In this document: positions 5,699-12,184 of the stretch, one piece after another
Layout of the letters: every line of letters starts with the position of its first letter
Position numbering within the stretch: the first letter of the stretch is position 1
Origin: an uncultured Clostridia bacterium
GTDB taxonomy: Bacteria; Bacillota; Clostridia; UBA1381
Assembly (NCBI GenBank): GCA_934481375.1
Contig: CAKSPN010000032.1
Coordinates: forward strand, 1 to 12,184
Length of the DNA: 12,184 bases
Direction of reading: 5' to 3'
Translations under genes and position numbers: made by a program
Notes under the pieces: generated by a model
Seen by the model: the letters and a program-made list of their open reading frames with translations, nothing else
Told to the model about the DNA's origin: nothing
Database searches by the model: none

Positions 5699-8413
5699 AT
5701 GATAAACACAAAAGAAATACCTAAAAAATACAGACCAATACCTTTTTGGTCATGGAACGAAAAACTTAACACCGCAGAAACCGCAGAACAGGTTTCAGTA
5801 ATGAATGACAGCGGAATAGGCGGATTTTTTATGCATGCAAGAGGCGGACTCCAGACCGAATATATGAGCAATGAGTGGTTTGATAATGTTGAAGCGGCCA
5901 CGGCGCAGGCAGAAAAATGCGGTATGTATTCGTGGGCTTATGACGAAAACGGATGGCCGAGCGGTTTTGGAGGAGGAAAGGTAAACGGTCTTGGTATCAA
6001 GTATCAGCAGAAGTATCTCAGAATGGAAGATGACTTAATGCATACTGAAACTGCGATTTGCAGAAGCGGAAAGCATTATTTTTATTATGACACCAATCCG
6101 TTTTATGTAGATACTTTGGATAAAGATGTTGTAAAAGAGTTTATCAAATGTACTTACGAGCCTTATTATGAGCGGTTTGGCAACAGAATAACAGGCTTTT
6201 TTACGGATGAACCTCAAATTTCAAGGAACGGAATTCCGTGGAGTTTTGTTTTTGAAAAGGAGTATAAGAAGCGTTTCGGAGAAAATTTATTTGACTGCTT
6301 GGAGGAACTTTTTTTACCGGTTAACAATTATAAGCAAACCCGTAAAAATTTTTGGAAGATGGTTACTGATTTATTTTCCGAAAGCTTTTTTAAGCAAATA
6401 TATGATTGGTGCAGTAAAAGAAATCTTCAGATTACAGGTCATCTTGTGTTGGAGGAAACACTGCTTTCACAGCTTGTGACAAATGGTGCGTGTATGCCTC
6501 ATTATGAATACTTGCATATGCCCGGTATGGATTGGCTCGGAAGAAAAGTGTTTAACTGTCTTACGGCAAGACAAGTTTCATCTGTCGCCGAACAATTGGG
6601 AAAAGATTTGGTTTTGTCGGAAACTTTTGCTCTGTGCGGACATAATGTAAGTTTTTCCGAATTAAAAGGAATTTATGAATGGCAGATGGTAAGGGGAATA
6701 AATATGCTTTGCCCGCATCTGGAGGGATATTCAATAAGAGGAATGAGAAAACGGGATTATCCGCCTGCAATGTATCGTCAGCAACCGTGGTGGAGCGATT
6801 ATGACAAATGGGTTGAAGCTATGTCGCGAGTAGGTATGATTTTAAGTAAGGGGGAAAAGACTGCAGATGTTCTTTTGCTTCATCCTCAAACAACGGCGTG
6901 GACTCTTTTTGATAATAATGAAAATATCGGACTTGAAGAACTGAATAATGAGTTTCTTGCGGCAATAAATGAACTTGAGGAAAAGCACATAGGTTTTCAT
7001 CTGGGAGATGAAACAATTTTAGAACGGCATGCTTTTGTTGAGAATGGGAAAATGGTTGTCGGTAAACAAAAATATAGCTGTGTAATAACTTCTTTTTGCA
7101 AAGAGCTGCTACCTTCAACCGAAAGTCTGCTTGACGAATATAAGAAACAGGGCGGAGTGATTGCGGATATTTCGAGTTTGCAGGCGAATAATGTGACCAA
7201 TGAGAAATCGCTTACATATACATTAAGAGGGTTTGGCGAGGCTAAAGTACACTATTTTGTTAATTCTTCACCTGATAGAAAAACGGCGAAGATAAATATT
7301 GAAGGCAGAAAATTGGATATTTACACGGGAAATTTTGATGAATTCAGCGGTGTTCATACATTTGAGCCGTGGGGAAGCCTTATGATTTTTGAGGATGGAA
7401 CAAGAAATGTGAGCCGCAGTGAAGAAGATTATGTTCAAGCAGTTTTAGACGATAAATTTAAGTTTGTTCAGAAACCGGTTAATTCTCTTACGCTTGACAA
7501 ATGTGATTATTATTTTGACGGCGAGCTTCAAGAGAAAAACGGATATGTCCTCAATATTTGCGAGCGCGCAAATGCACTTGAAAAAGCTGTGAAAATCCAT
7601 ATGGATTATCATGTCAAAGTGGAATATATACCAAAACAATTGGAGCTTGTTTGTGAGACACCTGAAAAATTTGCAATAAGTATAAATGGGCAAAAGATAG
7701 ATAAAAGTGAGAATGGTTTTTGGCGTGATAAAAGTTTTAGAAGAATAGAAATTGCAAAGTATATGTCATTAGGTGAAAATACCATATCGTTTGACTGCGA
7801 CTTTGTTCAGCCTGATGATGTTTACAGAAATATAAAAAACGCATGGAAATTTGAAGGCGAGAGAAATAAGCTGAATTATGATATGGAGATAGAATCAATA
7901 TATCTGATAGGCAATTTCAGTGTTCGCACTGATGGAATGTGGAACAATATTTCCAATAATGCACTGTTGTATAAGGGTGAATTTATCATTGATAAACCAT
8001 TGGAAAGCATAAAACTTTCAAATATTGAGCAGCAGGGGTATCCGTTTTTTTGCGGCGAAATGATTCTTGACGGAAATGTTGAAATATATGACAATAATTC
8101 AGCTTTGTGTTTAGATATAAAAGGAATAAATGTGATTGAGGCAGAAATTGACGGAGATAGTAAAACACTTCTTACAGATAACATAATTCCTCTAATCGGA
8201 TATGAAGCCGGAAAGCATAAAATTAAATTAACACTGAAAAATAATCTCAGAAATCTGCTCGGTCCGCATCATCATAAAGATGGAGAACGCACTATTGTAG
8301 GTCCAAGTGAATTTTACAAGGAAAAATGTGTGTGGCGAAAATCGGATGTTGATACATGGAATGATGAGTATTGTTTTGTTGAGACAGGAATTATACACTC
8401 AAAAGGGAAATGA
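5699..8413 (+). CDS. GH106-like glycoside hydrolase, putative alpha-L-rhamnosidase
   Basis: Large 904-residue protein related to GH106 alpha-L-rhamnosidases and their uncharacterised Firmicutes relatives. No signal peptide is seen, so it is likely cytoplasmic. An N-terminal (beta/alpha)8-like domain opens with PFWSWN (15-20), then GIGGFFMHARGGL (39-51) and WAYDENGWPSG (79-89), all hallmark strings of this superfamily. Two candidate catalytic glutamates are E171 in FFTDEP and E308 in LVLSETF; their 137-residue spacing is close to that of the two catalytic glutamates I recall for the GH106 enzyme BT0986 (E461 and E593). The C-terminal third looks like galactose-binding/GH2-type beta sandwiches and ends in a segment with NLLGPHHHKDGE (His 857-859), also typical of the group. 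It starts at an ATG after GAGG at 5688-5691 and follows the GH78 gene by 26 bases. The protein is somewhat shorter than secreted Bacteroides GH106 enzymes. Rhamnosidase activity is inferred from family and neighbours; another exo-glycosidase activity is possible. Confidence 0.75.
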   Translation: MINTKEIPKKYRPIPFWSWNEKLNTAETAEQVSVMNDSGIGGFFMHARGGLQTEYMSNEWFDNVEAATAQAEKCGMYSWAYDENGWPSGFGGGKVNGLGIKYQQKYLRMEDDLMHTETAICRSGKHYFYYDTNPFYVDTLDKDVVKEFIKCTYEPYYERFGNRITGFFTDEPQISRNGIPWSFVFEKEYKKRFGENLFDCLEELFLPVNNYKQTRKNFWKMVTDLFSESFFKQIYDWCSKRNLQITGHLVLEETLLSQLVTNGACMPHYEYLHMPGMDWLGRKVFNCLTARQVSSVAEQLGKDLVLSETFALCGHNVSFSELKGIYEWQMVRGINMLCPHLEGYSIRGMRKRDYPPAMYRQQPWWSDYDKWVEAMSRVGMILSKGEKTADVLLLHPQTTAWTLFDNNENIGLEELNNEFLAAINELEEKHIGFHLGDETILERHAFVENGKMVVGKQKYSCVITSFCKELLPSTESLLDEYKKQGGVIADISSLQANNVTNEKSLTYTLRGFGEAKVHYFVNSSPDRKTAKINIEGRKLDIYTGNFDEFSGVHTFEPWGSLMIFEDGTRNVSRSEEDYVQAVLDDKFKFVQKPVNSLTLDKCDYYFDGELQEKNGYVLNICERANALEKAVKIHMDYHVKVEYIPKQLELVCETPEKFAISINGQKIDKSENGFWRDKSFRRIEIAKYMSLGENTISFDCDFVQPDDVYRNIKNAWKFEGERNKLNYDMEIESIYLIGNFSVRTDGMWNNISNNALLYKGEFIIDKPLESIKLSNIEQQGYPFFCGEMILDGNVEIYDNNSALCLDIKGINVIEAEIDGDSKTLLTDNIIPLIGYEAGKHKIKLTLKNNLRNLLGPHHHKDGERTIVGPSEFYKEKCVWRKSDVDTWNDEYCFVETGIIHSKGK

Positions 8414-8448
8414 GAAATATGCAGTACGGTAACCGGAGGTAGACAACT

Positions 8449-9399
8449 ATGAAAAGATATATAACGATAGACGGCGGTACAACAAATACAAGGATAAGGC
8501 TTATAGAAAACGGCACAGCGGTGGAAGAGATAAAGCTAAAAGCAGGGGCAGGGAACAGAAACAGTAGTCTTCTTGCCGAAACGGTAAAATCGGGAATTGA
8601 CGATATTATGAAAAAGTCAAAGCTGACCGAATCCGATATAACAGCAATTCTTGCAGCGGGCATGATAACCTCTGAGTTCGGAATATACTGTGTTCCTCAT
8701 ATATGTGTACCTGCCGGGGTAGCTGAATTAAACAACGGAATAAAAAGCGTCGTGATAAATGATATAACCAATATCCCAATAAACTTTATCCCCGGAGTTA
8801 AAAAACAAGGGGTGATATTGGAGCAAAATGATATGATGAGAGGCGAGGAATGTGAATTTTTCGGAATTTCAAAGATTCTTAATGCAGAAAACGGTTCACT
8901 TGTTGTGTTGCCGGGCTCACATACGAAAATGGTTGTTTCGGATACAGACGGCAGAATTTCCGATTTTTCAACATCTCTTTCAGGAGAGATGATTGCCGCA
9001 ATTTCTGGCGGAACCATATTAAGCGATGCAATAAATTTGGATATTGACGGATATGATAATGAATTTTTGAAGAAAGGTTTTGAGTATTGCATAAAAAACG
9101 GACTTAATGAGGCTCTTTTTAAGGTAAGAACACTTAAAAACCTGCTGGGAGCCGACAAAAAGAGCTGCTACAGTTTCTTTATAGGGGCGATTTTGTGCGC
9201 AGATGTGAAGAAAATTTCGGCACGCCCTGAAAAGAATGTGTATATAGGCGGAAAGAAACAGATTAAAGATGCATTTTTTGAGCTTTTAACGGAATTTACG
9301 GATAAAAACGTTGTCAGTGTGTCGGAAAGTGATGTTGATATGTCGGTGTCACTCGGAATGATAAGTATTTATGAAGAAATCGACCGGAGGTGCAGATGA
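8449..9399 (+). CDS. dgoK: 2-dehydro-3-deoxygalactonokinase (DgoK family)
   Basis: Cytoplasmic sugar-acid kinase that phosphorylates 2-keto-3-deoxygalactonate (or a related 2-keto-3-deoxy acid) with ATP at C6, making the substrate of the aldolase encoded next. The 316 residues are slightly longer than E. coli DgoK. ASKHA-type phosphate loop: IDGGTTNTR (7-15). Family signatures are NDMMRGEECEFFG (127-139; DgoK proteins have D-x-M-R-G-E-E), LPGSHTKMV (154-162) and STSLSGEM (174-181). The start has GGAGG at 8435-8439, 9 bases upstream. Its TGA stop (9397-9399) overlaps the aldolase start, so the two proteins are probably made in step. No galactonate dehydratase is present here, so whether the natural substrate is KDGal or KDG is open. 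Family membership is clear. Confidence 0.9.
   Translation: MKRYITIDGGTTNTRIRLIENGTAVEEIKLKAGAGNRNSSLLAETVKSGIDDIMKKSKLTESDITAILAAGMITSEFGIYCVPHICVPAGVAELNNGIKSVVINDITNIPINFIPGVKKQGVILEQNDMMRGEECEFFGISKILNAENGSLVVLPGSHTKMVVSDTDGRISDFSTSLSGEMIAAISGGTILSDAINLDIDGYDNEFLKKGFEYCIKNGLNEALFKVRTLKNLLGADKKSCYSFFIGAILCADVKKISARPEKNVYIGGKKQIKDAFFELLTEFTDKNVVSVSESDVDMSVSLGMISIYEEIDRRCR
9386..9390 (+). promoter_or_regulatory. ribosome binding site of aldolase, inside dgoK
   Basis: GGAGG lies in the last codons of dgoK, 8 bases before the ATG at 9399 and 5 bases before the ATG at 9396. The GTG at 9390 overlaps this site and cannot be the start. Confidence 0.65.
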
Positions 9400-10055
9400 T
9401 GAGCAGAGAGAAAATAATAAGCGGTATACAGGAAGAAAAAATTATTTCGATTATAAGGGGCGCGAATAAAAATAATATTGCTGATATTATTCATTCGCTT
9501 TATGACGGCGGAATAAGGTATGCGGAAATAACCTTTGACCAAAGCGGAACGGTAAGTGATGATGAAACGGCGGCAATGATTTCTGCTGCCTGCGAAAAAT
9601 CGGCAGGCAAAATGTCAATAGGTGCAGGCACGGTGGTGAGCGAAAAACAGACCGAGCTTGCTAAAGATGCCGGCGCGGAGTTTATAATATCTCCGAATAC
9701 GGACAGCGCGGTTATAAAGAGAACGGTTGGACTCGGAATGGTATCAATTCCGGGGGCATTTACTCCGTCTGAAATAATTGCAGCTCATAGTTTCGGTGCG
9801 GATTTTGTGAAACTGTTTCCTATGGTTTCAATGGATATAAGCTATATAAAAGCAATAATGGCTCCGATAAATAATGTAAAGCTCCTTGCAGTCGGTGGTG
9901 TAAACTCCGAAAATATGCATGAATATTTCAAACTCGGAATATGCGGTTTGGGGGTAGGTTCGGATATTGTAAGTAAGAAGTTGCTTGAAGATAAAGCATA
10001 TGCAGAAATAAAGCGCAATGCTCTTAAATATACCGAGGCGTTAAAGCGTATATAA
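9399..10055 (+). CDS. bifunctional KDPG/KDPGal-type aldolase (Eda/DgoA family)
   Basis: Class I aldolase that cleaves 2-keto-3-deoxy-6-phospho-gluconate or -galactonate to pyruvate and glyceraldehyde 3-phosphate, the step after the kinase. It has 218 residues from the ATG at 9399, the usual family size. Active-site features: SIIRG with R20, YAEITF with E43, GAGTVV, ISPN, IPGAFTPSEI, the Schiff-base lysine K138 in GADFVKLFP, and the phosphate-binding LLAVGGV and GLGVGSDI loops. The start shares one base with the dgoK stop (TGATG); the ATG three bases earlier would give an ATGA overlap, and either is consistent with translational coupling. Which epimer is preferred cannot be told from sequence. 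The kinase partner suggests KDPGal, but many Eda proteins accept both. Confidence 0.9.
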   Translation: MSREKIISGIQEEKIISIIRGANKNNIADIIHSLYDGGIRYAEITFDQSGTVSDDETAAMISAACEKSAGKMSIGAGTVVSEKQTELAKDAGAEFIISPNTDSAVIKRTVGLGMVSIPGAFTPSEIIAAHSFGADFVKLFPMVSMDISYIKAIMAPINNVKLLAVGGVNSENMHEYFKLGICGLGVGSDIVSKKLLEDKAYAEIKRNALKYTEALKRI

Positions 10056-10056
10056 A

Positions 10057-10060
10057 GAGG
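10057..10060 (+). promoter_or_regulatory. ribosome binding site of sialidase-fold gene
   Basis: GAGG (within AAGAGGTG) lies 8 bases before the ATG at 10069, directly after the aldolase stop. The in-frame GTG at 10060 is part of this site, so the ATG is preferred. Confidence 0.6.
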
Positions 10061-10068
10061 TGAAAAGT

Positions 10069-11577
10069 ATGTTGATTACAGATAAAAACTTGCTTGAAAA
10101 TTATTATGATAAAAATAGGATATGGCAAGGTATACCGGGAATAGAAGTGACAAAAAACGGAAGGATATTTTCGGCGTTTTATACGGGCGGCTCTGATGAA
10201 GAAACCGGAAATTATATAGTATTGTTGAAATCTGATGACGGTGTTAATTTTTCTGAGCCGATTGCGGCAGTGTATAAGGAAAATGCGAGATGCTTCGACG
10301 AATGTATCTGGATAGATCCGTTGGGCAGGCTTTGGCTTATATGGTCTGTTATGCCGGATAATGCGGTGTATGGCGTGATTTGTGAAAATCCCGATGCGAA
10401 AGAGCTTGAATGGGGAGAGGAATTTTTAATCGGATATGATGTAATGCTTAACAAACCGATAGTGCTGTCAACAGGCGAGTGGCTATTTCCGATTTCTGTG
10501 TGGGGAGAACGAGTGTGGAGCTGGATGCCCGAACGCAGGACAAAACAGGGCGAACTTGGTGCATTTGTATATAGAACAACCGATGAAGGAAAGACTTTTG
10601 AAATGCTTGGAAAAGTCGTTCATCCCGACCATGCATATGATGAACATATGCTGATTGAACTTAAAGATTACCGTATTATGATGCTCACAAGAACAATGAA
10701 CGGTATAGGTGTTTCATATTCTTATGACAGAGGAGAAACATGGACGACTCCCGGCGACAGCGGACTCGGAGGAGGTAATTCGAGATTTCACATACGCAGG
10801 TTAAAGTCAGGCAATATATTGCTTGTTATAGGCGGTGAAAACAGAAAAAGGCTTACCGCAATGATTTCCGAAGATGAGTGCAAAACTTGGAAACACAAAT
10901 TTGTTCTTGATGAAAGAGAGCAGGTTTCATATCCTGATGCCGTTGAGAGTGACGACGGATACATATATATTACATATGATCGAGAGAGAGGATGCGGAAA
11001 AAGGAATTTTGATGAAGTGTATGCTTCTGCAAGAGAGATACTTTACGCAAAGATTACCGAAGCGGATATTGCGGCCGATGAAATTGTCACCAAAGGCAGT
11101 GCGCTGAAACTCATAATATCAAAACTCGGAAAATACGAGGGAGAAGAATATTCCTTTGAAGACAAGCCAAGACTTAAAGAACTTGTGCCGTATTTTGCCG
11201 TAGGGAATAAAAATGAAATTCTTGAAAAGATATTTGAATATTTTTATCGCGAGCTAAAGCCTGCGTTGACGGTAGATGAACACAAGATACTGGATAATTT
11301 GACAGATGAGCTTGACTGCGGTGAAAACAAGGAACAAATCGTATATAAAATTACGCGGCTGTTATATAACGCCGAGAGAAATGATAAGACCGATGTTGCA
11401 GATTTGACGAAAAAGCTTATTTTGGAAAATTTGCCAAACAAACTTTCCGAAGAAAAGATAGCGGAAAATTTGAGTATCGGCAGAGATTATTTGCATTACA
11501 GGTTTAAGATGCAGACAGGAATAACTGTTGAGAAATATATTGATGTGCTTGAAGATATTAAACAAGCTGATAAATAA
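10069..11577 (+). CDS. sialidase-fold (BNR/Asp-box) protein with C-terminal AraC-like half-HTH
   Basis: Two-part protein of 502 residues with no signal peptide. Residues 1 to about 345 form a sialidase-type six-bladed propeller: Asp-box-like turns occur at about 55-61 (SDDGVNF), 171-177 (TDEGKTF), 218-225 (SYDRGETW, canonical) and 267-274 (SEDECKTW, degenerate), with family strings such as DEHMLIELKD, GNSRFHIRRLKSG and SYPDAVESDDGYIYITY. Bacterial 'exo-alpha-sialidase family' proteins of this kind often have unproven substrates. Residues about 346-445 are mostly helical and unassigned. Residues about 446-491 match the first helix-turn-helix of AraC/XylS domains (LSEEKIAENLSIGRDYLHYRFK, then QTGITVEKYI), and 492-502 resemble the linker helix. 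The second HTH is absent: the stop is followed after 14 bases by the next gene. It may be an enzyme with a non-catalytic tail, or a sugar-sensing regulator built on a hydrolase fold. The fold call is good; the function is unknown. Confidence 0.72.
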   Translation: MLITDKNLLENYYDKNRIWQGIPGIEVTKNGRIFSAFYTGGSDEETGNYIVLLKSDDGVNFSEPIAAVYKENARCFDECIWIDPLGRLWLIWSVMPDNAVYGVICENPDAKELEWGEEFLIGYDVMLNKPIVLSTGEWLFPISVWGERVWSWMPERRTKQGELGAFVYRTTDEGKTFEMLGKVVHPDHAYDEHMLIELKDYRIMMLTRTMNGIGVSYSYDRGETWTTPGDSGLGGGNSRFHIRRLKSGNILLVIGGENRKRLTAMISEDECKTWKHKFVLDEREQVSYPDAVESDDGYIYITYDRERGCGKRNFDEVYASAREILYAKITEADIAADEIVTKGSALKLIISKLGKYEGEEYSFEDKPRLKELVPYFAVGNKNEILEKIFEYFYRELKPALTVDEHKILDNLTDELDCGENKEQIVYKITRLLYNAERNDKTDVADLTKKLILENLPNKLSEEKIAENLSIGRDYLHYRFKMQTGITVEKYIDVLEDIKQADK

Positions 11578-11591
11578 CGGGAGATAAAATT

Positions 11592-12184
11592 ATGGCATTG
11601 AGTGAAGAATATATCAGAAAAATTGAATTTTTACAGGGCAACCTTACAAAGAGAATGTATGAAAAATCACAGAGCGTGCAGTTTCGTGCGTTTTTTACCT
11701 ATGACAGACTGACGCTTGAAGAGGCAAAAAAGCAGACGGCAGCGCTTATGCAAAGCGGAACGGAATGGGGCAAAAAGTGGCAGTACGGTTGGTTTTTTGC
11801 AGAAGTTGATGTACCGAAAAACAATAAAAAGGTGTTGTTTATGGCAGAATTGGGCGAGTGCATTGTTTTTGTAAATGACAAAGTAATGGGCGCACTTGAC
11901 AAGGAGCATACTGCTATTGATTTGAATGAATTTTCCGGACAGAATGTTAAAATCGCTATGGAAGTTTATGCAGGTCACAGCGGAGATGAGCTGCCGCCAT
12001 GCACAAGAGCCGTTCTGCCGGGTGATGAGCTTGATTTTCCTGATGATGTCTGCCAAAAGCAAGTGAAAGACGGGAGCATAGGGATATTTAACGAAGATGT
12101 TTTTATGCTTTGGATGGATATAAACACCCTCTATGACTTGCGTAATAACCTGGATAAAAACTCGCTGCGCCTTGCAAAGATAGA
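11592..12184 (+). CDS. GH38-type alpha-mannosidase, N-terminal part (3' partial)
   Basis: The frame is open from the ATG at 11592 to the window edge (197 full codons). GGGAG at 11579-11583 gives a ribosome binding site 8 bases upstream. The translated part resembles the N-terminal beta domain that precedes the catalytic domain in long GH38 alpha-mannosidases: WGKKWQYGWFFAEVDVP (59-75), a LGE/VND stretch with GALDKEHTAIDL (100-111), VYAGHSGDELPPCTRA (125-140), and a segment ending MDINTLYDLRNNLDKNSLR that typically leads towards the catalytic domain. No signal peptide is seen. The catalytic Asp would lie outside the window, so activity cannot be checked. GH38 enzymes release alpha-mannose with retention of configuration; the real linkage here is unknown. 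Its place 14 bases after the sialidase-fold gene puts it in the same operon. Confidence 0.72.
   Translation, partial: MALSEEYIRKIEFLQGNLTKRMYEKSQSVQFRAFFTYDRLTLEEAKKQTAALMQSGTEWGKKWQYGWFFAEVDVPKNNKKVLFMAELGECIVFVNDKVMGALDKEHTAIDLNEFSGQNVKIAMEVYAGHSGDELPPCTRAVLPGDELDFPDDVCQKQVKDGSIGIFNEDVFMLWMDINTLYDLRNNLDKNSLRLAKI

Noticed and set aside
6207..6479. Plus-strand 90-codon frame inside the GH106-like gene
   Set aside because: It is in another frame of a gene with conserved motifs and has no features of its own.
8267..8275. Three consecutive histidine codons in the GH106-like protein, suggesting a tag or metal site
   Set aside because: GPHHH is part of a segment common in this superfamily; nothing supports a tag.
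8697..9158. Long minus-strand open frame of 153 codons opposite dgoK
   Set aside because: It lies entirely within the well-supported dgoK gene, shows no family motif, and is explained as an antisense shadow.
10874..11107. Plus-strand 77-codon frame inside the sialidase-fold gene
   Set aside because: Out-of-frame shadow of the propeller region; low-complexity Met- and Leu-rich translation.

Overview
The window is one strand-coherent block of nine genes, all on the + strand with short gaps or overlaps. It reads as part of a carbohydrate-utilisation operon. Low G+C, strong GGAGG-type ribosome binding sites, frequent ATA and AGA codons, and a sugar ABC importer with no dedicated ATPase beside cytoplasmic glycosidases all suggest an anaerobic Clostridia-type Firmicute, plausibly from the gut or rumen. 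The taxonomic call is inference from style, not from a marker gene.

Layout. (1) Positions 2-3225 hold a CUT1-type sugar importer: the 3' part of a solute-binding protein gene, whose start and signal peptide lie outside the window, followed by two permeases. A perfect 12-bp hairpin without a T-run separates the binding protein from the first permease, a common arrangement for differential expression. (2) Positions 3226-3311 are the longest gap (86 bases) and carry an 11-base inverted repeat with a wide loop, just ahead of the first hydrolase. (3) Positions 3312-8413 encode two large putative alpha-L-rhamnosidases of unrelated families, GH78 and a GH106-like protein, both without signal peptides. 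(4) Positions 8449-10055 encode a DgoK-type 2-keto-3-deoxy-sugar-acid kinase and a KDPG/KDPGal aldolase, coupled by overlapping stop and start codons. (5) Positions 10069-11577 encode an unusual two-part protein: a sialidase-fold (Asp-box) domain, a helical linker, and a C-terminal segment resembling the first helix-turn-helix of an AraC-type DNA-binding domain. (6) From 11592 to the end is the N-terminal part of a probable GH38 alpha-mannosidase, cut by the window edge.

How they could work together (inference): the importer brings in an oligosaccharide, the cytoplasmic glycosidases trim it (rhamnose by GH78 and/or GH106-like, other residues by the sialidase-fold and GH38 enzymes), and a released sugar acid that becomes a 2-keto-3-deoxy acid is phosphorylated and cleaved to pyruvate and glyceraldehyde 3-phosphate. 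No isomerase, dehydrogenase or dehydratase feeding the kinase is in the window, nor any rhamnose isomerase, rhamnulokinase or aldolase, so part of the pathway must be elsewhere. A plant pectic polymer such as rhamnogalacturonan would fit but is not proven. The most unusual item is the sialidase-fold/AraC-like HTH fusion. I saw no RNA genes, insertion sequences, CRISPR arrays or attachment sites.
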